From: Balneolales bacterium
GTDB taxonomy: Bacteria > Bacteroidota > Rhodothermia > Balneolales > Natronogracilivirgulaceae
Direction: 5' to 3'
Assembly (NCBI GenBank): GCA_007127665.1
Contig: SKYY01000095.1
Coordinates: 1-8,081, forward strand
Length of the DNA: 8,081 nucleotides
The first letter of the stretch is position 1, and each line of letters starts with the position of its first letter. The position numbers were made by a program, and so were the translations under genes. Below, piece after piece: positions 1-6,708 of the stretch. Under the pieces are notes generated by a model. It was not told where the DNA came from, did not search any database, and was given only the letters and a program-made list of their open reading frames with translations.

Positions 1-705
1 GTCGTGTTCCGCTTTGCCGCCATGGACGAAGGCGCCGCCGACGCCCTGCTGATCGACTATTCGGTGGATGGGGACGGCGCCTCACAAAGCGGCAACAAAT
101 TATCAGCGGACAGATCAGAAACATTCGGAGATGCCAATGTAACCGAAGCAACCTGGACCTTCGACGGCCTCGACAGGCACCGACACACGCTCGAACCAAC
201 CTTCAGGCTCTACCAGATCGATTTCAGTGAGATCGAAGCCGTTCGGGACAACCCGGACTTCCGGATTCGCATCCGCTTCGACGGTGATCCCGCACAATTG
301 GCCGCCGATGACGGCAACCGGGTCACTTTCAACAACTTCAGTCTCGGCAGCACCGCCGAACCCATCCATGATACCAGTGCCGGCCGTGATGAACCCGGCA
401 GCGGAGAGCACAGCAGTGAGATACCTGATCGGTTCCAGCTGCTGCAAAACTATCCGAACCCCTTCAACCCGGTAACAATAATCCCGGTGTCCATGCCTGA
501 ATCGGGGAGAGTCCGGTTGGACGTATTTGACATCACCGGAAGGAACGTGGCGACTCTGACGGACCGTCACTTCGAGCCCGGAACCCACCAGATCCGGATG
601 GATGCATCCCAGCTCTCCAGCGGCGTCTATCTTGTGCAGGCGGAAATGAACACGGACGACGGCAGAACCAAGCGCCACACCCTTACCATCTCTCTCATAA
701 GATGA
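1..705 (+). CDS. Secreted protein with C-terminal type IX secretion sorting domain (5'-partial)
   Basis: This open frame enters from the left edge and ends at TGA 703-705, so only the C-terminal 234 residues are visible. The GTG at position 4 is probably internal. Residues about 1-118 (numbered from that GTG) look like the end of a beta-sandwich domain, with a segment of the type 'NPDFRIRIRFDG...NRVTFNNFSLGS' seen in secreted proteins of this lineage. A Ser/Gly/Glu-rich linker follows at about 120-140. The last 90 or so residues form a T9SS type A sorting domain: QNYPNPFNP at about 148-156, then FDITGRNVATL, SSGVYLVQ and a basic C-terminus. In the family this domain directs export through the outer-membrane type IX system and is then removed. 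The function of the missing N-terminal part cannot be told from here. The gene converges on the prsW-like gene. Confidence 0.9.
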   Translation, partial: VVFRFAAMDEGAADALLIDYSVDGDGASQSGNKLSADRSETFGDANVTEATWTFDGLDRHRHTLEPTFRLYQIDFSEIEAVRDNPDFRIRIRFDGDPAQLAADDGNRVTFNNFSLGSTAEPIHDTSAGRDEPGSGEHSSEIPDRFQLLQNYPNPFNPVTIIPVSMPESGRVRLDVFDITGRNVATLTDRHFEPGTHQIRMDASQLSSGVYLVQAEMNTDDGRTKRHTLTISLIR

Positions 706-712
706 GCAATCC

Positions 713-729
713 CCGCACCATCAGTGCGG
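713..729 (+). terminator. Hairpin just after the T9SS cargo gene (weak terminator candidate)
   Basis: The arms CCGCAC (713-718) and GTGCGG (724-729) pair perfectly around a CATCA loop, 7 nt after the stop codon. There is no clear T-tract after the stem, so this is a weak candidate for an intrinsic terminator. It may only protect the 3' end or be chance. Confidence 0.3.
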
Positions 730-837
730 CTGGAAATCAATTTCGATTTCGCTTGCGCGTTTCACCGGGCACTTCGTGACCTTCGTTTCCAGGGTCAGAA
801 TGAATTCACATAACAGGATTTGGTCATACTCCTGTTT

Positions 838-855
838 GTCAGCCGAAGGCTGTCA
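838..855 (-). terminator. Hairpin just after the prsW-like gene (weak terminator candidate)
   Basis: CAGCC (840-844) pairs with GGCTG (848-852) around a 3-nt loop. Two further outer pairs lie across a T-T mismatch. On the minus strand it begins 3 nt after the PrsW-like stop codon. It lacks a T-tract in that direction, so efficient termination is not shown. Together with the hairpin at 713-729 it sits between two convergent genes. Confidence 0.3.
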
Positions 856-858
856 TGT

Positions 859-1884
859 TCATTCCAAATTATCCTGTTGGAGCATGTTAAGCTGCCAAAG
901 ATCGGTATTGCTAAGCTTTAATAGCGGCTGAATAGCAAATAGTCCTGTTTTCCCAATGTTTTTTTTCAAGTACTCAAGTTCGTCCAGCTGATCTTTCATG
1001 TCCTGGTCCATTGGTATGGCGAGGCCGTTTTCTTTCATGATCAGAATCCCTTTCGCTTTGATTGAGAGCTCAAGGTATATGCGGAGATAGCAAATCATAT
1101 CACCCACTGCAGAAAGCGGAAAATTTTGCTGTATTGAGTGCAGATAATTGCCGATACGTGTTTCCGATATGTTGCCTTCAAGAAGCAAATTCAGCATTTC
1201 CATGTCACTGTCCAATCCCGCACCCAGCCATTGGCGGGTGTTTTGTTCGCTTTTTTTAAATACCAGATATATAAGACACGGTAATGTGATGACTATTAGC
1301 ATTGTTGCCGTAAGGGGAGGAAGCAAAAAAAGGTTAAATACGGTATGAACCAAAACTGCTGCCGTCAAACCGGGAACAAACACCAAATATGACGGCCATG
1401 TTTTACGATCATCCAAATCCTTGCTGATGATGGCTGCAATCGCCATGGTTCCCCCATGCATTACGGCAGTGCCAAATCCTCTTACAAACCAGGTAGTCAA
1501 TCCTGCATCCGCAAGCACTCTCATGTAGTAGATGTTTTCAATGATGGCGAATCCTGCACCTACCGCAAATCCCAAAATAGCGGCATCAACCATGAATCCG
1601 ACTTTTCTTGCCCTGATGATATAGACAATGAACAGCAGCTTCACAAATTCCTCGGTTACCGGCGCAACAAACCTGGAAAACGGTCCGGCACCGATATCCG
1701 ACCAGACATAGAGCTGATAGTTGACCATCATTACCAAAAAGGCAGCGGCGACACCTGCCGAAAGTGCCAACGCCGTTTGTTTTCCCGTCACCAGCTTGAA
1801 GCTGTCCAGCAGTTTCATGAAAAGCAGGAAGAGAAGGATCGGGAGAAGCGCAACGGCAATCTCAGTAACAGTCTGAAGGGTCAA
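859..1884 (-). CDS. PrsW-family glutamic-type intramembrane protease with C-terminal extension
   Basis: This is a polytopic inner-membrane protein of 341 residues. Residues about 5-210 carry roughly seven hydrophobic segments with the family signature: E78-E79-x-x-K82, then F112-x-x-x-E116-N117 after a Gly-rich helix, H143 in a third helix, and H180-x-x-x-N184 in a fourth. These are the expected active-site positions of PrsW/CPBP-type proteases. In B. subtilis PrsW makes the first cut in the anti-sigma factor RsiW. Residues about 215-341 form a soluble, mainly helical extension absent from the B. subtilis protein of about 220 residues. The start is TTG at 1884: an in-frame TAA lies four codons upstream, and the next ATG (codon 23) would delete the first membrane segment. 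No Shine-Dalgarno sequence is visible. The gene begins 31 nt after the metallopeptidase-barrel gene and is probably in its operon. The substrate is unknown. I am confident of the family and not of the target. Confidence 0.9.
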   Translation of the reverse strand: MTLQTVTEIAVALLPILLFLLFMKLLDSFKLVTGKQTALALSAGVAAAFLVMMVNYQLYVWSDIGAGPFSRFVAPVTEEFVKLLFIVYIIRARKVGFMVDAAILGFAVGAGFAIIENIYYMRVLADAGLTTWFVRGFGTAVMHGGTMAIAAIISKDLDDRKTWPSYLVFVPGLTAAVLVHTVFNLFLLPPLTATMLIVITLPCLIYLVFKKSEQNTRQWLGAGLDSDMEMLNLLLEGNISETRIGNYLHSIQQNFPLSAVGDMICYLRIYLELSIKAKGILIMKENGLAIPMDQDMKDQLDELEYLKKNIGKTGLFAIQPLLKLSNTDLWQLNMLQQDNLE

Positions 1885-1915
1885 AATGTGCTGTTATTGG
1901 TACGTAGTACTGTCA

Positions 1916-4879
1916 TCACCTTAGCAATCTTAGTGATACCATAAATTCATCGCTTCGTTTTCCGGTATCATGATTCCAGGCTGAGGCATATCCAACAGAG
2001 AAAGTTGATTCAAGAATGGAAAAAATAACCATGCGAATATCAAGTTGAGCGCCGGCATTGTAAAAAAGTTGCCTGGTTTCCTGATGATCCATGTTCGTGA
2101 CCAATCCTGAACTGAACAAATTCAGCTGGGCCCAGTTGGCATAATAGTTGACAAAACCGGCCCTTTTGAAGCGAACAGGCGGCAAAACCCATTCCGTCAT
2201 AAGTTTACCGTAATTTGTGCCTCCAATTTCATTTAAACGCACACCAGGGAACGAAATGAATGTTCGATATCTTCTGCTTGGCAGATAATCGATCCAGTTA
2301 TTTCCAAATCCTCCAAAATAGAAATTCCCGAGCGGCTCTCTTCTTGGCGAGATAGAAATTCCGGTTGATGAACGAAACCAAAAAGATGAGTGCCTCAGCG
2401 GAAGTGCAAAACCGTAATCAAGGTTTTGATTAAATCTTGGAAACAGCCTGCCCGATACGTAATTGCCATGTCCCATCAATTCCCACAAAATTCCTTTTTC
2501 ATGATCTACAGCTCCCAGCGAAAACTGTCGTGATTGGTAGGAAAGGCGGCTGGACAAACTTAGAAAGCTGTCAAAAGAGGTCAGGATATTCTGAAATTCG
2601 GGAAGACGCTCCATGCCGCCATAGTAGGCTGCCGTGACGTTGAAATCCATAACCCTGGGCAGATTATAAATCAGGTTGGCGTTATAGCCAACTCCACCGG
2701 AATATCCTTTGCGGCTGGTTTTTGTAGGACCGAACAGGTCGTAAAAATCCGCTCCGTTATAGTTGGCAAAGAAACGCCAGGATGGCATGGTGTAGTTCAG
2801 TGAAGCGTGAAGCCTTTCTGAGCCCGGGACATTGGTGTGCGGTGAATATGATGCCGAAATTGAAAATTTGTGCAATCGCAAGGGATCGCTCAGATCCAGT
2901 CGCATTCCAACTGCCACATAATCCTTATACCCCTGGACAATAGGGTACATGGAGCTTACCGACAAATTCCTGAAGGATGAATAGTCCGAACGCTCGCGAA
3001 TCAAAGTATCGACATCGATGATTTCAGGTGATGGAGGATCAAGCATCCAATCCGTTACTATTGGATGATTTTCCACTATTTCCTGACCTAAAAACCGAAT
3101 GGCACTAACACTGTTAACCGGCTCATTTGCAATTTTGACCGGTATGAACCCGGTGCCGGTATATTCAAATGCTATGAGGGAGTCCGCCCATACCGGTATC
3201 GGTTTGAAAAGCCCCGTTTCCACATTGGTCAACCATCGAATATTTTCGCTTTCAACTTCATATCGAACAATATTCGAGACGCCGCTGTAGTAGGTTGATC
3301 CAAAGAGATAATCCCCGTCAACTGAAAAAGTGAATCCGGCCGGTGAACTTTCAGCGAAATCAACCATTGCTTCAGGTGCATAATCGCCGTTTAAAAGGTC
3401 TTCTGTTTTCAGAAGTACCAGTTTTTGACTACCACTTACATCCGCTACTGCTGCTGACAGCAATCTGCCATCAGGGGAGATATCAATATCAAACACATCC
3501 TCGCCATAGGGCATGGAGTATACCCTGTTCCAATCCGTGTATGGATACGGTATCCGGACAAGTGAGACAATGCCGTTAAAGTGCCTGACTCCCCAGAGTG
3601 ATCTGTCGTTCCTGTTAAATGCCAGATCACCGGTACGGGCATTTTCTATGAGAAGCGTGCTCCTTCCGGAATTCACATCAACGGCATAAAGATCCCTCCA
3701 TCCATTGTTGTCGTTTGTGTAAAAAAGGGTGGAGGTATCCGGATCGTATGCAAGAGAGCTCACAAAATAGAGTGCCGGACCTTTAATGTCGACCAGGCGC
3801 CTCATGGAAAGATCCCCGGGATCAATAACTGCGATGTGCGCAATCCTGCCGGGTGCTGCAATAGCAGCAAAAATCCGATCATTTTCCTCATCATAAATGG
3901 CCCTTGATACCGCGCCAAGCGGGGAGCGGGACAGTGGCCTGGTTGGTGTAACAGGATTCTGCCTGATCCTGTCCAGGTTGGCTTGCTGCCATTCTTTTTC
4001 CCATTCAATCCAGTTTCTCCATCCCTCATTAAGGGAAATGCCATAGACATTCCTGAATTGACGGGCAAAATGCCGTTTGCTCTGCGAGGTCCTTGAAGTC
4101 CACTCTATGATGGATTCGGGGCCATAGTGAAGTGACAGATAGGACATAAAGCGCGTCCCGTACATATAGGAATGTGCCCCGACCTGGAAATCAATGGTGG
4201 TTCCCTCCGATTCAAGTCCTACTGCATCGTAAATGTGGGCATTATCCCGAACCATTGTTCGAAACATCATTTCGTCATAAGCCCCCATCACCCTGCCAAT
4301 GCCACCTGACATCCATGTGGTAAGAAATTCGGCTATCCCCTCATGGTACCATCTCGGAGAGTAGCGCCGGGGCGTGGTCAGATAACCGTAAAGCACGGAA
4401 ACAGGATCGCTTTGTGCCGGATCGACTTTTCCCAGAAACAGCGATCTGTAAAAACGGTCTGATGAAGATGGCTTGTCAAGGGCTACAATATGAACAAGCT
4501 CGTGGTTCATCAGCACATTTATCCGTTCATTGGCGGGATTGGTTTCATAGGCGTAATGAAACGGTGCTATTCCCATCAAAATGACATTATTGGGGACAGA
4601 GGATGCTCCTGCATTCCCAAAGTCCCCAAAATCCTGCATGATCAAGGTAACCGGCTCTGAGAGTTTGTAATCAAACAGGTTTTCATGGAATCTCAAAGAG
4701 TTGGTATAACTGCGAATAGTGTGATTGATCAGATACTCATGGCCGAAATCGTAGTAAAGCAAGTTGAGATCATCCGTTTTAACTGATGTAAATTGCGAAA
4801 ATGCCAGTGCTGGAAAAGACATGGCAAGTGAGGCTGCAACCAGCCACTGCTTAACGCGAATTATTTTATGCTTGCGCAT
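1916..4879 (-). CDS. Exported zinc metallopeptidase-like / beta-propeller / outer-membrane beta-barrel fusion
   Basis: The protein has 987 residues. A signal peptide (basic start, hydrophobic core about 12-26) is probably cut near ALAFS-Q at 28/29. Residues about 30-300 are a gluzincin-like (peptidase MA-type) domain with HELVH at 126-130 and WYHEGIAEF at 177-185, where E180 is the likely third zinc ligand. Residues about 315-610 show repeated 'D..iavId/SPDGrll/VDGDYLF' blades typical of TolB/WD40-like propellers. From about 640 to the end, alternating aromatic and polar strands, many Gly and Tyr residues and FYFGGFGNN (853-861) suggest a beta-barrel resembling the Omp85/BamA C-terminal region. 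The likely location is the outer membrane, with peptidase and propeller as soluble domains. The ATG at 4879 directly precedes the signal peptide. An AGGGG lies only 2 nt upstream, too close for a normal Shine-Dalgarno. It is followed by the prsW-like gene. Similar multidomain proteins occur in this phylum, but I know of no assigned substrate. Confidence 0.85.
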   Translation of the reverse strand: MRKHKIIRVKQWLVAASLAMSFPALAFSQFTSVKTDDLNLLYYDFGHEYLINHTIRSYTNSLRFHENLFDYKLSEPVTLIMQDFGDFGNAGASSVPNNVILMGIAPFHYAYETNPANERINVLMNHELVHIVALDKPSSSDRFYRSLFLGKVDPAQSDPVSVLYGYLTTPRRYSPRWYHEGIAEFLTTWMSGGIGRVMGAYDEMMFRTMVRDNAHIYDAVGLESEGTTIDFQVGAHSYMYGTRFMSYLSLHYGPESIIEWTSRTSQSKRHFARQFRNVYGISLNEGWRNWIEWEKEWQQANLDRIRQNPVTPTRPLSRSPLGAVSRAIYDEENDRIFAAIAAPGRIAHIAVIDPGDLSMRRLVDIKGPALYFVSSLAYDPDTSTLFYTNDNNGWRDLYAVDVNSGRSTLLIENARTGDLAFNRNDRSLWGVRHFNGIVSLVRIPYPYTDWNRVYSMPYGEDVFDIDISPDGRLLSAAVADVSGSQKLVLLKTEDLLNGDYAPEAMVDFAESSPAGFTFSVDGDYLFGSTYYSGVSNIVRYEVESENIRWLTNVETGLFKPIPVWADSLIAFEYTGTGFIPVKIANEPVNSVSAIRFLGQEIVENHPIVTDWMLDPPSPEIIDVDTLIRERSDYSSFRNLSVSSMYPIVQGYKDYVAVGMRLDLSDPLRLHKFSISASYSPHTNVPGSERLHASLNYTMPSWRFFANYNGADFYDLFGPTKTSRKGYSGGVGYNANLIYNLPRVMDFNVTAAYYGGMERLPEFQNILTSFDSFLSLSSRLSYQSRQFSLGAVDHEKGILWELMGHGNYVSGRLFPRFNQNLDYGFALPLRHSSFWFRSSTGISISPRREPLGNFYFGGFGNNWIDYLPSRRYRTFISFPGVRLNEIGGTNYGKLMTEWVLPPVRFKRAGFVNYYANWAQLNLFSSGLVTNMDHQETRQLFYNAGAQLDIRMVIFSILESTFSVGYASAWNHDTGKRSDEFMVSLRLLR

Positions 4880-4962
4880 ATCCCCTGGGTTTACAGTGAT
4901 TATTGATTCTTGCTTCTGCCATGCATGTTCCAGTTCTGTCAGAAAAGCTTTTGATTATGGTC

Positions 4963-4974
4963 CTTTTTTCACAA
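4963..4974 (-). promoter_or_regulatory. TTGTGAAAAAAG element upstream of the metallopeptidase gene
   Basis: On the minus strand this reads TTGTGAAAAAAG and lies 84-95 nt before the start codon. The identical 12 bases occur 73-84 nt before the first ATG of the nonapeptide-repeat gene (6727-6738). A shared promoter -35 or regulator site is possible. No convincing shared -10 element is visible at a fixed spacing, so the role is unproven. Confidence 0.25.
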
Positions 4975-5042
4975 TACATCTTGGATGATTCTGTCACTGC
5001 CACTCGTTACGATCCCCGAACCCCTATTCGAATAAATAGAAT

Positions 5043-5072
5043 AAAAATGCCCCGAACCAACAGGGCACTTTT
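5043..5072 (-). terminator. Intrinsic terminator after the repeat-protein gene
   Basis: Read on the minus strand, AAAAGTGCCCTG pairs with CGGGGCATTTTT over 12 positions (two G-T wobbles) around a TTGGTT loop. The 3' arm ends in a run of five Ts followed by AT. It begins 28 nt after the repeat-protein stop codon. It should separate the sigma/anti-sigma group from the protease pair downstream. The plus strand also ends in TTTT, so it may be bidirectional, although no plus-strand gene needs it. Confidence 0.85.
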
Positions 5073-5100
5073 ATTCCGGTAAAGATGTGTCAGATTAGAC

Positions 5101-6654
5101 TTAGTTTGCCATTAACGCATGAACCTGGTCCTGCCTCATCAGTTCTATGAAGCTGGATGAGTGCATCAATTGAAGAAAGGATGGTTCACGCATCAGGTTT
5201 ACAAAGGATGAATGGCGCATAAGGCTTACAAAAGTTTGCTCGCGCATCATTTGCAGGAAAGAAGGCTCACGCATAAGGCTTACGAAAGTTTGCTCGCGCA
5301 TCAATTGCAGGAAAGAAGATTCGCGCATCAGCTGAAGTAAACTTTCATGGCGCATGAGCATGAGAAAGTTTGGATTCCTCATTAATTCTACCAGGAAGGG
5401 CTGCCTCATCACTTCAACAAAAGAAGGTTCGCGCATCATAACCAGAAAAGTGGGTTCTCTCATCAATGATACAAATGCAGCATCCCGGAAAAGCTCAACG
5501 GAATAAGGCATTCTCATCATTTCGACAAATGTGGAATTTCTCATCAGTTCGGAAAAAGCCGGGTTTGCCGCCAGTTCAAGGAATGAGGCTTCCCGCATAA
5601 ACTCGGGGAGAGATTCATTTCTTTGAAGTTCTACAACATCTGCCCTGTGCAGCAGCTCAATGTTTGACTCACTTCGGAACATTGAGATAAAGGTTGCGTC
5701 CCTGGCAAGGGCAAGGAAAGTTTCATTTCGCATTAATTCCAGATAGGAAGGATTTCGCAACATTTCCACCAAGGATGGTTCACGCATCATTACCAGAAAC
5801 GACGGCTCTCTCATGAGGCTGGTGAACTGGGTGTTCTCCATCAATTGAGCGCTGTTGTTCGAATACATCAGCTCAGCCAGGGACGGATCTGCAGATGTAA
5901 ACCGCATAAATTCAAGCATGGCCGGATCGCGCATCAAGGTTGCGAGATGCTCGCTTCGCATTAACTCAAGCATGGCCGGATCGCGCATCAAGGTTGCGAG
6001 ATGCTCATTTCGCATGAGTTCCAGAACGGACGGATCTCTCATCAGGTTAACGAACGACGGATTTGCCGCAAGTTCCTGTAATTCACCTGACCGCACAAGG
6101 CGTTGAAAATCATCACTCTGAAGAATTTGCTGGAAATGCTCGTTCTCAAGTATGATATCGGAACTGGAAATTTGAGCAGACCGGTATCTCTCGGCCCTTT
6201 CAATTCCTTCGATCCCTATGGTTCCTGCTACTTCATCCTGCTGCGGTTGTGGCAGATCATAGGTAAAAAGTATTACCAAAAGCACAACTGCTGCTGCAAC
6301 TGCAGCTACTGCTGCTGTTTTTCCAGATAAGATATTGGATTTAGGCATGATTACCCTCGTTATTAAAGGATGGATATTATTAGGCTTCTTGTTTCTGATC
6401 GCTGTTCGGTTCTCAATGGCCTCCTTCACATTGCCTAATACAGGTGCAGGAAGCTTGATCTCTGATTTCAGCTGCTTTAAATCATCAGAAATTCGAAGCA
6501 GATCATGGTACAGGGTCCTGGCATCTTCGTCGCTATTCAGGATCTCATGTAGTTCCCTGCTTTCCCGGGGAGTATTTACCCCATCTATTTCGTCGTGGAT
6601 CAATTTGATTATTTTGCTATCCATATATTGCACCATTGCATATTGAAGCACCAT
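5101..6654 (-). CDS. Membrane-anchored anti-sigma-like protein with 38 extracytoplasmic nonapeptide repeats
   Basis: The protein has 517 residues and no cysteine. Residues about 11-100 resemble the small helical domain of anti-sigma factors ('KIIKLIHDEIDGVNTP...E...L.SDEDAR.LYHDL') but lack the HxxxCxxC zinc motif. One membrane segment lies at about 113-131, predicting a cytoplasmic N-terminus. After a linker, residues 169-514 are tandem nine-residue units, roughly M-R-[EDN]-P-[ST]-F-[LV]-x-[LM]. There are nine units (169-249), a four-residue insertion (250-253), then 29 more (254-514). Only Met-Ala-Asn follows. Position 1 is Met in 26 units, position 2 Arg in 29, and position 9 hydrophobic in all 38. 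The gene follows the ECF sigma gene after 146 nt, the usual place for its anti-sigma factor. Three in-frame ATGs (6654, 6636, 6624) have no Shine-Dalgarno; 6624, giving MDSKIIKLIH, is the more family-like start. The repeat's function is unknown, and regulation of the sigma factor is inferred from position and the N-terminal domain. Confidence 0.8.
   Translation of the reverse strand: MVLQYAMVQYMDSKIIKLIHDEIDGVNTPRESRELHEILNSDEDARTLYHDLLRISDDLKQLKSEIKLPAPVLGNVKEAIENRTAIRNKKPNNIHPLITRVIMPKSNILSGKTAAVAAVAAAVVLLVILFTYDLPQPQQDEVAGTIGIEGIERAERYRSAQISSSDIILENEHFQQILQSDDFQRLVRSGELQELAANPSFVNLMRDPSVLELMRNEHLATLMRDPAMLELMRSEHLATLMRDPAMLEFMRFTSADPSLAELMYSNNSAQLMENTQFTSLMREPSFLVMMREPSLVEMLRNPSYLELMRNETFLALARDATFISMFRSESNIELLHRADVVELQRNESLPEFMREASFLELAANPAFSELMRNSTFVEMMRMPYSVELFRDAAFVSLMREPTFLVMMREPSFVEVMRQPFLVELMRNPNFLMLMRHESLLQLMRESSFLQLMREQTFVSLMREPSFLQMMREQTFVSLMRHSSFVNLMREPSFLQLMHSSSFIELMRQDQVHALMAN
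5219..5326 (-). repeat. Tandem 54-bp duplication inside the nonapeptide array
   Basis: Bases 5219-5272 and 5273-5326 are adjacent copies matching at 49 of 54 positions. Each encodes two nonapeptides (about 18 residues, including MREQTFVSL). This marks a fairly recent expansion by two units at once near the C-terminal end. Confidence 0.9.
5912..6006 (-). repeat. Second 54-bp-period duplication, 41 bp identical
   Basis: Bases 5912-5952 recur exactly at 5966-6006, an offset of 54 bp. The copies encode successive pairs of units, EHLATL followed by MRDPAML. This is a separate two-unit expansion near the N-terminal end of the array, just before the register break. Confidence 0.92.
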
Positions 6655-6708
6655 TTCATTTTGAACAGATGTGTTATCATTCTGTTTCTAAACCAATTAC
6701 ACCTAAAC

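Larger units (their letters stand above)
5113..6150 (-). repeat. Tandem 27-bp coding repeats (38 nonapeptide units)
   Basis: This stretch encodes residues 169-514 of the repeat protein. The units keep strict 27-bp phase on both sides of a single 12-bp insertion at 5896-5907. Most unit boundaries are visible as Met-Arg codons (ATGCG or ATGAG on the minus strand). Units have diverged in DNA sequence in the middle of the array and are most alike near both ends, where recent duplications can be seen. Confidence 0.95.

Noticed and set aside
115..678. Long minus-strand open frame opposite the T9SS cargo gene
   Set aside because: It overlaps a clearly coding plus-strand frame with a recognisable sorting domain. 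The antisense frame shows no family features and reflects GC-rich codon use.
732..749. GAAATC/GATTTC inverted repeat as an additional terminator
   Set aside because: The stem is AT-rich and six base pairs, with no following T-tract and no clear position relative to a stop codon.
1456..1944. Plus-strand open frame opposite the prsW-like gene
   Set aside because: It is antisense to a well-supported membrane protease and has a low-complexity, non-family-like translation.
5855..6106. Plus-strand open frame with internal repeats (INSSMAGSRIKVARCS twice)
   Set aside because: The repeats are the mirror of the 54-bp duplication in the real minus-strand gene.
5113..6150. CRISPR-like regular spacing of short repeats
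   Set aside because: The 27-bp period is uninterrupted coding sequence in one open frame, with no unique spacers and diverged units. It is a protein repeat.
5113..6150. RTX-type calcium-binding nonapeptide repeats
   Set aside because: RTX repeats are Gly/Asp-rich (GGxGxDxUx). These units are Met/Arg/Phe/Leu-rich with no such Gly-Asp pattern.
6354..6624. Zinc-binding anti-sigma domain in the repeat protein
   Set aside because: No HxxxCxxC motif exists and the protein has no cysteine, so only a zinc-free anti-sigma-like fold can be proposed.
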